A DNA stretch of 64,000 nt from Helicoverpa zea (Eukaryota; Arthropoda; Insecta; Lepidoptera; Noctuidae), in NCBI RefSeq assembly GCF_022581195.2, contig NC_061469.1, forward strand, positions 3,658,001-3,722,000, given 5' to 3'. The notes below the pieces were generated by a model. The model was not told where the DNA came from. It made no database searches and saw nothing but the letters and a program-made list of their open reading frames with translations. The position numbers and the translations under genes are program-made. Each line of letters opens with the position of its first letter. The stretch's first letter is position 1. Shown here in pieces: positions 10,750-23,336 of the stretch.

Positions 10750-11722
10750 CTGGAAAATTAGAAATTTAAAGGTTAAGGCCAGGATTAAATCAAGTAATGT
10801 CTAAAGAAGACTTGATGGTTCGTTTTTTTGTCACGTATTTTGTCATGTCCTATTGATTGTAGACTTAAGACTACATAATTATGTCATACATTATAGTACA
10901 TACGCGTACCGCGTCAACATAAGATTTTTATACAGTTGGTCCTAACAGAAAAGTTATCTGAAAGAAGACCTTTACTTCTTTCTTTTGTTTCATGAATACT
11001 AATTAAAAAAATTAACCTAAAAAAGACAAAGTATTATGGCGGACGGAATACACAAGATCATAACATTCATAACTCACGCAAACTTCATAATCAATTATTG
11101 TCCAACAGATATTGGGTAGAACATATTATAGAGAAGTTTGAAGGCCGCAATTAACTACAATTTTGTACGGTAAATGCTGTGTGATTGTTGAAACGTTTTA
11201 GAAATTAATACTTAAACATTGTTGTACCTTTAAACTTAACCTCACCGAGTATAAGACCTGAAGGTTTTTAAGGATGGATTTTTGGTAATTAAAGATACTG
11301 CATACTGTATTATTGTCCTGGGAACTACTTCACGGATAAAAAGTAACCCATAGCGTCCCCTGATAAATGGATTATCTCACACTGAAAGAATTTCTCAAAT
11401 CGGACGAGTAATTGTTATGTTCCGAAACAAACTTAGTACTCGATCTCTTCAGCTCTACAAGTATTTCAATGTTTTTTTCTAAGCGTTAAGTACTATAAAG
11501 TATACCTACAGATATAAATTGCCATCAGTATTGACGTGGAAGTCAATCGATTGATCTGTTTTATTGGTACGTAGGCGACTGTTTATGTCCAATTGTGTTT
11601 GTTAACTGTTCCTAGTGCGTTTTTATGCACGTTTGAATGATTTCCTGGATAACATCCTAAATGCTTTAATTTTTTACATTTAAGTATGTAAAAAAAATAT
11701 ATTTCACATACTAATAATAATT
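10750..11722. other. Non-coding stretch upstream of exon 1
   Basis: AT-rich sequence with no exon, RNA gene or repeat that I can support. Confidence 0.5.
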
Positions 11723-12110
11723 GAGACGTGGTGGCCTAGTGGGTAAAGGACCAACCTCTCAAGTATGAGGGCGCGGGTTCGATCCCAGGTCAGGCAAGTA
11801 CCAATGCAACTTTTCTAAGTTTGTATGTACTTTCTAAGTATATCTTAGACACCATTGGCTGTGTTTCGGATGGCACGTTAAACTGTAGGTCCCGGCTGTC
11901 ATTGAACATCCTTGGCAGTCGTTACGGGTAGTCAGAAGCCAGTAAGTCTGACACCAGTCTAACCAAGGGGTATCGGGTTGCCCGGGTAACTGGGTTGAGG
12001 AGGTCAGATAGGCAGTCGCTTCTTGTAAAGCACTGGTACTCAGCTGAATCCGGTTAGACTGGAAGCCGACCCCAACATGATTGGGAAAAGGCTCGGAGGA
12101 TGAATAATAA
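11723..12110 (+). mobile_element. tRNA-headed SINE, family 1
   Basis: The head (gtggcctagtgggtaaagg to gcgggttcgatccc) shows Pol III A- and B-box-like sequences derived from a tRNA. The body includes tggcagtcgttacgggtagt, tatcgggttgcccgg and ggcagtcgct, and the end is ctgaatccggttagactgg followed by a pattern ending in gaggatga. The same body recurs at 28981-29212, 59727-59965 and 60496-60781. The bases from 12111 to about 12275 may be another repeat fragment but I cannot name it. Confidence 0.8.
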
Positions 12111-12275
12111 TTGTCTAACCAACACCTCATGAGGCTCTCGTTAGGCGGCTGGATCAAGGGACTGATTCAGAAGGTAGTACTCCTTGATACGGCGCGTATT
12201 GTGAGGAGGTTTCAGTCTTTGGGGCCCTAACCACCGGTACCTACCTTGGACCGTGTACCCGATATCGGTGATCAC

Positions 12276-13047
12276 CTATTATATTTTTAAATATATTTTT
12301 TTGTATTCAATATTTAGAAATGTACAAAATGTATATTGTAAAACAAATAAATGCCTTATATTGCCTGTATTGAAGGTACGTAATGATCCTTTCTACAGTG
12401 TGTAAGTTTGTTTGTGGATTAAACTTATCTTTTGGGGTAAGGGTGAAACCGAAAATACTTCTAGTTGTAAAACGAGTATACTCGTTGTATTTAAAAATAA
12501 TCAAATGTTAGCTATTACTTGTTCCTTTTTTTTCAAGAAACGTGGTCATTGTCCTTTTTCCGAGTAGTCTCATGCGAGCAAATAGGCCGGACAAAGCACA
12601 AAGGTTGCAATCATTAGGTAAAAACAAAAACGAGGCATTTTTCGTCTGTTTGTCGGCGCGTTCTTTGAAGAAACAAGGTATTTTTAATTAGTCCTTTACA
12701 GTTTTTTTCTCGGTTAAATATTGTATTTTTTCAAGCTTTTTAATATTAAACAAAGGTGGTTAATATGAACCTGTAATAGTAAGACCAACGTAACCATAAA
12801 TAAAAATCTCTGAATTGATAACATTATTTTTACCGGGAGGAGCAGATGTCAAATGTAACAAAGATTCATTTATCCGAGTACGGGAAAAAGTGGCGTTTGG
12901 ATGCGGGTAAAACCACTGGAAGTAGGTAGTTGCAGATAAAAATACTTTGCCAAAGTTTCCTGTCTATAATAGGACAATCACAGTCAATAGTCATGTTATT
13001 TATACCTATATTCTATACGTATGACAGACAGCTTACTATTAACGTCC
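12276..13047. other. Non-coding stretch
   Basis: AT-rich, with nothing I can support as a gene or a repeat. Confidence 0.45.
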
Positions 13048-13055
13048 ATGTTAAC

Positions 13056-13399
13056 TAGGGTTGCCACCTTTTTTTTGGCAGATAAAGTGCATTGGTAATA
13101 ATAGGTAAGAAAAAAAAGTACACAGTATAAAAATAAAGTACAATTTATTTTTATTTATTATTTTGTTTAAAAACATTATTTTTTATTGTTTTTTGCGGTT
13201 TTTATCAAATTCTACTGAACAATTGTGACAATGACAATAACACTGACATTGTAGACATTATGACATTTGAGGTTAGGTTGCGTTCAGAAATTATTTAAAA
13301 AGAGTATTTTCGTGTACTTTATTGTTTTCATAAAGTATAAAGTACAATTACTTGAAATAAAGTACAATACTTTATAATAAAGTACGGGCGGCAACCCTA
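13056..13399. mobile_element. hAT-type MITE with 8-bp target duplication
   Basis: The element begins tagggttgccacc and ends ggcggcaacccta, which are 13-base terminal inverted repeats with one mismatch. It is flanked on both sides by the identical 8 bases atgttaac (13048-13055 and 13400-13407). An 8-bp duplication together with TAGGG-type ends is the hallmark of the hAT superfamily. The 344-bp interior is AT-rich with repeated aaagtaca words and no coding capacity, so it is non-autonomous. Confidence 0.85.
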
Positions 13400-13779
13400 A
13401 TGTTAACCGATAATTACCGGCCGGCTTATGTATAATTATGTATAAGTCATTCGGTAATTAATGTCGAAGCTTACCTATACATACACACACAAATGTCGGC
13501 CTTAGGTACCTATATGTTCCTTAATTATGTCGCTTGTCTAAAGATCAGTCGACAAATGTTCGGATACTGGATGTTTGTTACTTGGAAGCAAGAAGAACGT
13601 TGCAGTGTAACATAGCTAAGTATCAGAATAACAAATACCTAGGTTGCTTTATGTCAAGGTGTGGAAGGAAGTACCCTAGGGGAAGAGGGTAAAACCACGG
13701 AAAGCAGTTAGAACTATATAATTTCTATGGTTTCACTTGCATTCCATGAGGTCTACTCCTACATAAACCTACGCATATA

Positions 13780-15181
13780 GGGTAAAGGCGGGATAGATGC
13801 CGCAGTGGGATAGATGCCCCATTTTTAAAAAACCTAACTTCCCATGCTCGCGATTAAGAAACAACCGTTTAACTAGAAGCCACAAGCACCCCGCACCTAA
13901 ATTAGCCACGCGCCATCGAGGGGTGAGGTCGCGTTTCGCTCGTGTGTGAATTCATCTCCGCGGCGAACTTACAGCGAGCGTAAAATTTTTAAAGGTGAGT
14001 ATTTGCTGTTGTATAACTTTATAAGTAGATATTAATTCCATAAAATTTTTTATTACGTATGTATATTGTTTCATGAAGTACACATTTTGATGTAAATAGT
14101 TGCTCTATTGTATTTATTTATTTTAAAAAATATTAGGGCATCTAACCCTGTCAAAAAGGATAGTTGCCCTGATTTTTTACGGTATAGGTGCCCCTAGGGG
14201 CATCTATCCCTCCATACACCACGTGTACCCTGAATGTATTATAAGTGCTTTGAATATATATTTTTTATATTTTTCATGTATAGGTATTTACACTTTTTAT
14301 TGATAACGAATGAATTACAGTTCAAACAGTGAAGATGAAGACGATTCACCTAAGAACAAAGTTAAGGAATAGAAAACCAAAGGTTTGCCGGTGAAGAAGA
14401 CTAAAAGAGATGGACAGGATGAGCCTAAAGATACAAATAAAAATAACTGCATAGAATGCTTTGAAAACTATGAACAAACAAAGTCTAAATCCGACTGGAT
14501 TCAATGTGTAATGTGTCAGTGTTGGTTACATGAAACCTGTAGACTTTTCAGAAATTTTTGCTCGAGTTGTAGAAAACTTAAAGCACTGTCACTGTCACTG
14601 TGTTATTTTAGTTTTTAAGAAAGAATTATTTTTATGATTTTGTATGTTGAAACTAAATAATTAATATTTTATAATAAGGGTTTAAAATATGTATAAAATA
14701 CATTATTTTTGTTGAACAAATACTTTTAGAATTTTATTGTGTTAATTTTAATTAATCTGATAATGAATATAAAAAGATTTAAAAAACTGCAAAATACTTT
14801 TCATTTCAAATAAATTTAAGTAAAATGTTTCAAATAAAAAAAGTACTTAAACAGTATGAAGGGCACTTTACTTTAATTTATGTCACCCCTTTATACTTAA
14901 ACAGTATGAAGGGCAGCTATCCCGCACCGTAGGCGTCTATCCTCGCTAGTATTTTCAAGGTGGGGCAACTATCCATAGGGGTAGGCATCTATCCCCAAAA
15001 ATCGAGGTCTACAAAAAGCTAAAATCTGCAAAACGTTTAGTATATAGGTCCAAAAAGACAAATCACAAATAAACATAAAGGATTAAACTAGTTACATTCA
15101 TAGGTGTTATTAATGTAGAACCAATATTTATTAAATTATAAGCATATTTCAAAAAGTGGGGCATCTATCCCGCCTTTACCC
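13780..15181. mobile_element. TA-flanked pogo/Tc1-mariner-like DNA element with repeated subterminal motif
   Basis: The two ends are perfect 22-base inverted repeats. The left begins gggtaaaggcgggatagatg; the right ends catctatcccgcctttaccc. TA flanks both sides (13778-13779 and 15182-15183), the target duplication of the Tc1/mariner/pogo group. The motif GGCATCTATCCC or close variants (gatagttgccc, ggcgtctatcc, gcaactatcc) occurs many times inside on both strands, as expected for transposase-binding repeats. Inside lies a relic of a transposase C-terminus (14321-14618). At 1402 bp, with no DDE catalytic domain visible, it is non-autonomous. Confidence 0.8.
14321..14618 (+). pseudogene. Relic last exon of a pogo-like transposase with Cys-rich PHD-type tail
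   Basis: After a possible acceptor (gaattacag) the frame reads an acidic stretch, SNSEDEDDSPKNKVKE, and hits an in-frame TAG at 14370-14372. It then continues as a Lys-rich linker and a Cys/His cluster: CIECFENY, WIQCVMCQCWLHETC and FCSSC. This C-x2-C, W-x2-C-x2-C, W-H-x2-C pattern resembles the short PHD-like tail often found at the C-terminus of insect DDE transposases of the pogo/Tigger type. The catalytic domain is absent from the element. The in-frame stop and the missing body make it a remnant. Confidence 0.55.
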
Positions 15182-15183
15182 TA

Positions 15184-17635
15184 CATTTTGTTATGAAGTT
15201 AGGATTTACACTATCTATAGATTCAGGTCACCTAGTTATATGATATACTAAATGGGGTGAGATACGAGTTATAACTGAACTTTATGTCCTAGTACATAAG
15301 GTTCATTATAGGCTTTCAGCCGCATTTTCAGTGCGTAGTAGATAGTTTATTCCATGTAAATTTTTGTGTGCGTTTTATCGACATGCGCAGTTTGTCAGAG
15401 CAGAACCGCAACCCTGACATAGGTATATACATAGGTTTATAGTATAGAATACAGTTTATGTAGTAACAGGTACAGTAGGCCAAAAATGTGGTTCACTCTC
15501 ACACAAAGAAATTATCTCAAAACTGGTGTAACACTTTCTTGGCTGACTGTACGTAGAGATTATCTTTGCACCCCATTTTACTAACTGAAGTAGTACCAAC
15601 AGTATTTCGAAATTTCTTTAAGATGATGTTTTAAAGGTATGAACAAAAATTTCCTTTTTTGTAAAAATATCTTCAATAATTATAAAAATTGAACCATTAG
15701 TGAAATATGACACCATACAGGTTCAGGTACAGTTACTGTTTACATAAATACCTTTTTTAATTTTACTATAAAGTATATACGCGTTATTATTACTATCGGT
15801 GAGTGGATTTTCTAAATTATTTCAATAGATCCAGAAATACTTCACTGTTTTATGAAAAAAAAGGATAAATCTAGCACAGAGTAACATAATTATGCTTTAA
15901 AATCATTAGCCGATCAGTCTGCAATACCCCGAGCGCAGCTGTGGTCTCGCTAAATATAAATCCTTTTAATGACATGGCTTTATCTATCTATATAGGGCGA
16001 TATGTAATACTTATGTAGCATACATTGACGGTTGCGTGGTCACGTACACAATAAAACAGTTAGCAGACCAGCAATGAATTTAGTTTAGTAAATATATCGT
16101 TATTTAGTATATATCGTCATTTGTTTTATTTCGTTTTGTTCTGTAGTCATACTTTAAAGAGGTAAAGTTTGTGATGTCGCAGGGATTAATCTGTAGTTAG
16201 ATTCACTGTTTTTTTTACCAATAGAAACGTACATTATTTGTAAGCATAATAGGCTATGTTTTGTCCTGTTACACGGAGTGACATAGTGCGTAGTGAAGTG
16301 TTACTAATATAGATTTAAGTTTTTTTTTTATATATATTAACAATGTTTGTATAATATAATATGTATGTTAGTCTTTAAGGTAACTATGGGCCTATACAGC
16401 CTGAAAATAAAGAGATTTGATTTGATTTGTCCTGTTGCAGAATTCAGAAAGCAGTTCGTTCGGGAGGTGGGTGAAACCGCACAAAACAGTTAGGTTTCAA
16501 TCTATTTCGAATACGCAAAGCTTGTTGTTATTTGTTATTTCAGTTCATAGTTTTATTGGCAATCGTGGAAAAATCAATAGTTACGCCGGATATGACCTTT
16601 GAGCGCTGCTCAACCGATGAAATAATAACGTGTCATATTCGCAGACAGGTGACGCGCTCAAAAAGAACGCTTCGTTTTACGTGGATTTATTTGAAAAAAA
16701 GTTTATATTTCAAACTGCAAATGGAGTTTATTTTTAAACCGGTAGAAAAAAGAGGAAGTTCTTTTTTAGCTACATACCTTATTATTTTAAAGATAGTAAA
16801 ATAAATAGTGCAGCTATATTTATATCTATAGATAATGTTAGTTAATAGAAATGGATTGAGAAAAGTATGACTCTCTCCAAGAATGAACCTCGGTCCTAGA
16901 ATTACTATTTTCTTAGTTTGGTAACTTCAAACACTGTTTAAATAGTTAACAACTTCCGAATCTGTCATGTACCTACATAAGTACATGTAATATAGGTAGG
17001 TACATAAAGTAAATACAAATCCTAATTCCGTGAATAAGTTAATAAGCTGATAAGCCAGCACAAACAGGATAGTTGCTTCAATTAATACTCTACAAACCTA
17101 AACAAAAATGAATTCCCGGAATGTAACACAGCGCATACCTAACTTCTGGACTGCACCAAATTCGATTGGTTTTTTTTTGCCTTTTTTATATTTGACAGGA
17201 TATGGTTTGTACCGATAAACTATTACTTTTACGAGGGAAACCGTGGCAGGTAGCTAGTTGGTAATAAATAGAGTAAGAACACATCAATTATTCAAACTTA
17301 TCGAGTTTAGGGATGTCGACGGCCCAAAATATAATTTTGGCGCGTTGTTAAAAAAAAAACTCGCCTAAGTAAGTTCTGGCGCGAAAATGATTTCAATGTT
17401 GCTGGTCAAGGTCCAGAATTAGCTCACTTCGAGTAGGAAAATATAGAATTAATTGATAAATAATTTCCTTATATTTGGATTATGAGCAATACTAAGTCGA
17501 CTGCAATATGAACAACACCTCCTTTAGTTTTGTTATTAAATACGTATTTGCAAAGTTTATTAATTCAACAGTGTACAAAAATTGTGAAGTGTTACTGATT
17601 TTTTAGTACTGAACTGTGGAAGTGAAACTTAAACA
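15184..17635. other. Non-coding stretch 5' of the receptor-like gene
   Basis: Mostly AT-rich and unremarkable. At 16376-16432 a sequence with ctatacagcctgaaaataaa followed by a short (gattt)n run looks like the 3' end of a retroelement. No exon is supported. The short frame at 16532-16804 has no family features. Confidence 0.45.
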
Positions 17636-18547
17636 ATGTTTGGTCAAAATATCGATGCAAACTGCTCAGCAGGCTGTGTCACTTTTTGGGGAAATTCTTC
17701 AACTTACGAACTTATTATACACTGGTTCATTTTCACTTTAACTCTGATTACACTATTAATAGGAGTGACGTCTTGGTGTCTTATAAGGACATTTCGCAAT
17801 CTAACAAACTTTGTGTGTCTAAACGCCATCTTGACGAACTTATTACTGTATTTAATACTAACTATAGACATTTATGACGAATATTACGGCAGTTTTAAAT
17901 ACGCAAATGAATGGTTTATAGAAATCGTTATTCATCAATTAATATACTTTTATACTGTGAAGAATCATTGGTGGTTGGTGATATGTCTCATGATTTACGT
18001 GGATAAAGTTAAAGTTTTTACGGAACGCATACAAAGAAGATCTCGAAGGAGTTGCATTTTTGCGTGGTTCGGAGCGTTGATAACCTCTCAATTGTTTACG
18101 TACTTATATTTCAATGTTGCTTCAAAACATTCTAAAATAGTAATGCTTATGATACCTATGGTTATCATACCTTTGATTATCAATTGTTTTCTTTATATTA
18201 TTATTGTAGCTTCAGTTTGTTTAAGTTTCAATTCGGGCTCCCAAACATCTAGTGAGAATTGGCGTAGTCTATACAAAGCTACGTTGATATTTATATTAAG
18301 TGTTATATTATTAACTAATAACTATGTTTTAAAACTATTTTACCCTAGAATGGCTAGAATCATAGAAACTGTAATATTTTATTTCAGTGTGCTATCATTA
18401 AATATATATTTAATTAAAGTTAAGAGGAATAGAGAAATCTGGCGTGAGTTTTATGAAAAATGTTTGAGACAAAGATTTTTTCATAAACAGAGAAATCAAG
18501 ATATTGTTATGTGTGAAGAAAATATTAGTGAACCTACTAATCCGTAA
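17636..18547 (+). CDS. Intronless seven-transmembrane receptor-like protein (orphan, family B-like)
   Basis: A 303-residue protein with a short N-terminus (about 26 residues, three Cys or fewer, an N-glycosylation site at NSS) and seven hydrophobic spans at about 27-50, 57-78, 98-121, 140-160, 167-196, 213-235 and 241-262. Basic loops (RTFRN, ERIQRRSRR, KVKRNREIW) fit the cytoplasmic side. The third span (IYFYTVKNHWWLVICLMIYV) and the layout resemble secretin-family (class B) GPCRs, where a similar FWLLVEG segment sits. However, the hormone-binding Cys-rich ectodomain is missing, as is the family A DRY motif. The frame is complete and intronless, suggesting a retrogene or a lineage-specific expansion. 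It lies on the opposite strand inside the proposed giant intron of the nucleotidase gene. Gene status is fairly sure, family assignment tentative. The ATG at 17636 is preceded by a reasonable context (aaaca). Confidence 0.75.
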   Translation: MFGQNIDANCSAGCVTFWGNSSTYELIIHWFIFTLTLITLLIGVTSWCLIRTFRNLTNFVCLNAILTNLLLYLILTIDIYDEYYGSFKYANEWFIEIVIHQLIYFYTVKNHWWLVICLMIYVDKVKVFTERIQRRSRRSCIFAWFGALITSQLFTYLYFNVASKHSKIVMLMIPMVIIPLIINCFLYIIIVASVCLSFNSGSQTSSENWRSLYKATLIFILSVILLTNNYVLKLFYPRMARIIETVIFYFSVLSLNIYLIKVKRNREIWREFYEKCLRQRFFHKQRNQDIVMCEENISEPTNP

Positions 18548-21500
18548 AGAGGCCGTTTTATAATTAAAGATCTATTGTTAAGAGGACGAATTGGAATTTT
18601 TGGCGCCAAGGATGTCAATTTTTCTCAGTAAATACAAAACGGATCAAAATACAACTTGGTTACCTGAAAGTTCATGATATAAGCCTTATTTTGTTAGTTG
18701 TAGAAACATGATTAGGTAACTTTTATAACAGAGAAAAATATATCAAACATACCTCTTTTTAAAAAGAGATTCACATATTATGGGCAAACGGGACCGATTT
18801 AAGCCTCTTAACTTTTTTAGTAGTTGAGTATATACATACTCTTTAAAATGGTAGTAGGAATTTTTATTAAATTATCATTTCTAAATATTAAAATTACAAA
18901 ACCATTTTGTCGCTTACGACTTTTAGTTATAAGCTAGCGCGCGTATTGTTATCCTCGCCCCGCTCAGACGCTCCGACCCCTTTTGGCGCCTTAGATGCGC
19001 GTGCCGGTTATGGAATTATTGTTGACCACTTCCTCGCCTTAACATAATGTAGTATACAATTATATTTATAATACAATACAATGTAAATTATTGCTGAAAA
19101 TCTGTAAATAATTATATATAAATAATTAAGAAATTAAATGGAACTATGAATAGTGTATGAATAAGATTGTCTTTGGTTTACAATGCATGTAATTTTTTTC
19201 TCCTGTGTTTATTTCGAGTAAATAATAATTACCTGTATATATTTTTCTCTCTTAAACAATATCTTAAATCTAATCTACAGTAATGGCAACCTAAAATGCG
19301 TTGTAATCTATTACAAAATTATGGATGGATTGAATGACAACTAATCAAGGAAAGAAACTACAAGAGAGCTTATATAATGCAGGCAGCGAGAACCAAAAGA
19401 TCAATTTCAATACCTACCTACCTAACTTTTCGAAAGCAGACCCAAAAATGTTGTACCGTAATTTTCTTAGAACACAACAATAGTACCATAATAACAAGTG
19501 GAACCATAAACAAGTGAATGACGTTCAAGCTAAAAAAAACAACAATTAGTACGCCATTGATACATCCGAGTTCCATAGACTGCTATTACCTAATAACGAT
19601 CTTTGTGAATGAATGAATGAATGAACTGTTCAATAAGACTTGGTAACTGTCAGTTTTATTTCGAGCTACATATTTTGAAGTTGGAGAAATGGGGGCTTAT
19701 AGCTGTAAAGACATTTTTGAGTAGGTGTTTGAGATATGCTACTTTTGTAATAATAAATAACAGGTATAAAAGTTGCAAATTATAAAGCCAGCGAAGTCCA
19801 TAGTTCCGTAATGGAGAATTATAGAAGAGCTATAGCAGAGCTTGTCTTAAATGGTTAATGATCAATTGAAAAATGTCTTTAGACGAAATTAAATATAGTT
19901 TGCCTATTTCAGTAAAACTTATATCTAAAATATTCTGTACAGTATTACCTAAAGCCTATGTAAATAAAATGCTAAAAAAAACTACCGTACATCAAAACAA
20001 GGTTTATAAAAAAAAAAAAACATCACGTCACATTCGGGATGTCGATTTTAAAACTCGTACAAAAATCGTATTTCGTAAATGTTTCCGTTTTTTTTTGGCT
20101 TTTTGGCGATACCTACTACGTTGTTATTTTCAGGGGTTTTTCGCTCTCTGCCATCACAATATGGATGCGTTCAGGGATGGGCAGCATGCCAGATGAATTT
20201 ACTAGTACCTAAGCTGATAATAGGACAGGTACCTTTACAGGCATTACCTCACTGTGGTAGGTACGAATTCACAGCTATGAAAGCATCGAATTATAGGCAG
20301 GTACCTATTCCCAGTGGACCTGACGACGTCTTACGTCACTATACCCTTAATCCTTTTCCGCAGCAGAATTGGAAAACAATAGAAAACAAATCGCAAAAGA
20401 AAAATATTTCATAAGCGAGTTCTAAATCACCAATCCATTTAAGCTTAGTGTTTCACGAGTCCGCTCAAATCTTATGCAGAAAACACAAAAAATCCCTTTC
20501 AGCTTTGTAATTTTTCATAGATCTGTGATATGCTGACTTATCTACATAGGAGCAAAAATAAAAACGACATAGAAAATAGTTTAGCCCAGCATTCATTAAC
20601 TCCCGTGTAATTAAAATGCACTTTGTTGGATATTCTGTAACATTCACGAACTGAAATTGCAGCTACGCAATGGCCGACCATTCTGCCAATGGATATATCG
20701 TAAAAATCCCTTTTTGCTAAACCTACACGCGCGTCCCGATTCGCGAGGCCGCATCGATAAATTAATTACTTTTTGCTGCATTATAAATTGGCTGGTTTAA
20801 ACGTGAAATACCTATATTTTGCTGTCAGTTTTTTGTAGGTAAATGCTTCAAAAGAATCGTCATAGTTAGTGGGTTGATTGACGCTGCAGCATATTGAATT
20901 ACAATCTGAAAGTAATGCTTAAACCATTGTTCCTAAATAGTTTCCTCGTGATAGGCTTAATCCATTAATTAATCCCATAGACTGTCAAAAAACGGCGCAA
21001 AAGCTCAAATAGCACTTTGAATAAGAATAAAAATAATCCACAGTTCATATTACTTTAAAGTTATTTCGAGACACTACCACATTCAAACCTTCATAGACTA
21101 TCAGAACAGTGCAATTATTTTTACTTTTAAGCGCGCCATTTTGACGCTAAAAGTGGATAGAGTGGTTCGGCTCTAATTGAAATTGAGCCCTTCAGGGATT
21201 ACCGTGATTGTGCCAGCTATACACTTTATACCTATACACGATATACCTATTCATTTACTATACAAGTAGGTATACATCCCTAGTTAGCTGCGCGCATTAG
21301 CCGCCTGGAGAGAGCGAAATGATTGAGTGAATGACGGAATTAATGATTTAATTATCCTGTATTCTGGTTTTATTTTCAGTTGGGAATCGTGAAAATGGTT
21401 ACGAAATTAGCTTAGATTTTAGAGTGGTTTGTGTAAAACTGGTGAAGAGAAATAGCATTGGGATAGGTACTTGATAATAACCAGTGTATTATGAGAGAAA

Positions 21501-22076
21501 CCCACACAAGGCTCTTATGATGCATTATGACAACCGCCACATTTTATTATTATTTCTTAATGTATTGGACTAACTAATATTACTAGCTGATACTTTGCCG
21601 TGCGCCTGACATAATAACACCCGCAAGGAGTAGCAACTACACAAATGTTGATTATTTCACATCTTTATTTAAGTACCTATGTAACCTTCAACTAGAACAG
21701 CTGTTTCATTCAATTATTTGTCGACATTACAACCATTATAGTAAAAGGGCAAGTTGTCATGACCGACCATAAACTCGGTAGGTATCATGTACCTAATTGG
21801 TCAGTTTTATCTCGATGCTCTCTAATTGTACAAAGGAGTGCGCTTCTAGACAATCAAACTAATAGTTTATAGTCAAGAAGTAATTAGCTTTAATAAAGAT
21901 AATAAGTGATTCAATCTTTTCTTAGAATATTTCTGTAGGCGTAAAAGTAATTTGTAAACAGACCGTTCAACAAAAAAGTCCAGATAAAGACTCACTGTCC
22001 AGTACATTTAATCGGTCAGCAAATAAAATATTTTTTCCTGGTAAATAGGTCCTATATATCACTACTGTTATAAGAT
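18548..22076. other. Long non-coding stretch
   Basis: AT-rich. It contains a short (aatg)n run at 19611-19624 and a poly-A run near 20010. Several small open frames occur but none shows a family signature, biased composition or splice context worth calling. Confidence 0.45.
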
Positions 22077-22688
22077 GTATAGTAAGTTCAACTCAGTCTT
22101 GCGCGCGGCCTTATGTATGGGTAACCCTTGTACATATACAGTGACTTTGTGTGCGTGACAAGAGGTACAGTCGGGTACAAATACAGTTATTTAGGGGTTA
22201 CGGCTGTTTAAAGAAAACAGTTATTACGTAATTTAATGTTTATTTATTTATAATGATTCTGAATCGCTCCTTGAAATATCAAATGATGAATTTTGCATTT
22301 TTAGTCCACACTTTTATTTATTGTCCTCGTACCCCGAGCTAGAAAATATGTAAGAAGTATTTAATTCATCTTAGATATTTCACCTCATTTATTTCTTAGG
22401 TACTGTCAATGTCAATTTGAAAAAACGTATGAGAAAATAATGAAAAACTGTAAAATGTAATAATAAAAAGCTTTGAATGTTGTTTCATTTTTTGAAACGC
22501 TACCTGAATCCTTAAACATTTTCTCCGTGAAGAACTAGACATTTTTGTAAACGACTGTACCCATAAGAAAAAGCGATAAGAACACGTCATGCTCGGACGA
22601 CGTCGCTGTCACACGAACGAAAGTTGTATATTTACAAGCCGACGCACACATAGGGCCGCGCGCAAATCTGAGTTGAACTATCTATACG
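22077..22688. mobile_element. Inverted-repeat DNA element
   Basis: The left end (gtatagtaagttcaactcag, then ttgcgcgcggcc) is matched in inverted orientation by the right end (ggccgcgcgcaa, then ctgagttgaactatctatac). The outer 40 or so bases match well, and weaker inverted similarity (gtgcgtgaca, gggtacagtcg) continues further in. No clear target duplication and no coding capacity are visible. It is probably a non-autonomous transposon of unknown superfamily. Confidence 0.6.
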
Positions 22689-23095
22689 AAACTTTTAAAA
22701 ATAAACAAAAACGAATGACTATTTGAAAACGTTCCATTTACAAATTCGTGTCGCTATTCAGCGTTTCACTTGACAACCGACCTTGTTTTGCATTTACTTC
22801 TTCAATCGGATGCATTCAATGGCTGATAAACAAAAACATATTTAAATGTGGTAATTTACAGAAAGAACAAAAGGGGCCTAGTTTGGTATTAAATAAATAA
22901 GATTTACCTTGCGTACTTTGATCCGAAAGCCTAAAATATTTTTAAATAATTGCCTAAATAATGAAATATAACTGAAAATTTTATATAACTGAAATAAGTT
23001 TTCATGAAATAGGGATTGATTGTCATAAGCTTTTTTGAAATTTGAACTAGGCATATGGTCATGGTGTTAAGTTTTTTTTTAAACACAGAAGCTTA

Positions 23096-23336
23096 CCTAT
23101 AATATAAATAATAATGTCGGGACACCTTTTCACACACGGTTGGATAGCCCCATGGTAAGTTATTAATTAACTTGTGTTATGGGTGCTAACACAACTGATA
23201 AACATATTTATAAATACATATTGTAACACCCAACAAGCATGCTCATCACACAAATGTCGACCGAACCGGGAATCGAACCCGGGACCTCAGATTCGGCAGT
23301 CCGGCTTGGTGACCATTGCGCCATAGAGGTCGTCAA
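23096..23336 (-). mobile_element. tRNA-derived SINE, family 2, copy 1
   Basis: On the minus strand it starts gacctctatggcgcaatggt and contains the B-box ggttcgattcc, so the head comes from a tRNA. The body (acatttgtgtgatgagcatg, gtgttacaatatgtattt, ttaacttaccatggggc) is shared with the copy at 26364-26650. The tRNA-like part lacks a clean cloverleaf 3' end and continues directly into the body, so it is not a working tRNA gene. Confidence 0.85.

Noticed and set aside
11834..12157. 107-residue minus-strand frame (also frames at 59745-59957 and 60551-60790 with similar peptides)
   Set aside because: These similar peptides are the SINE family 1 body read backwards in different copies.
19873..20414. 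Two overlapping frames of about 110 residues
   Set aside because: Low-complexity Lys-rich start from a poly-A run, with no motif or splice support.
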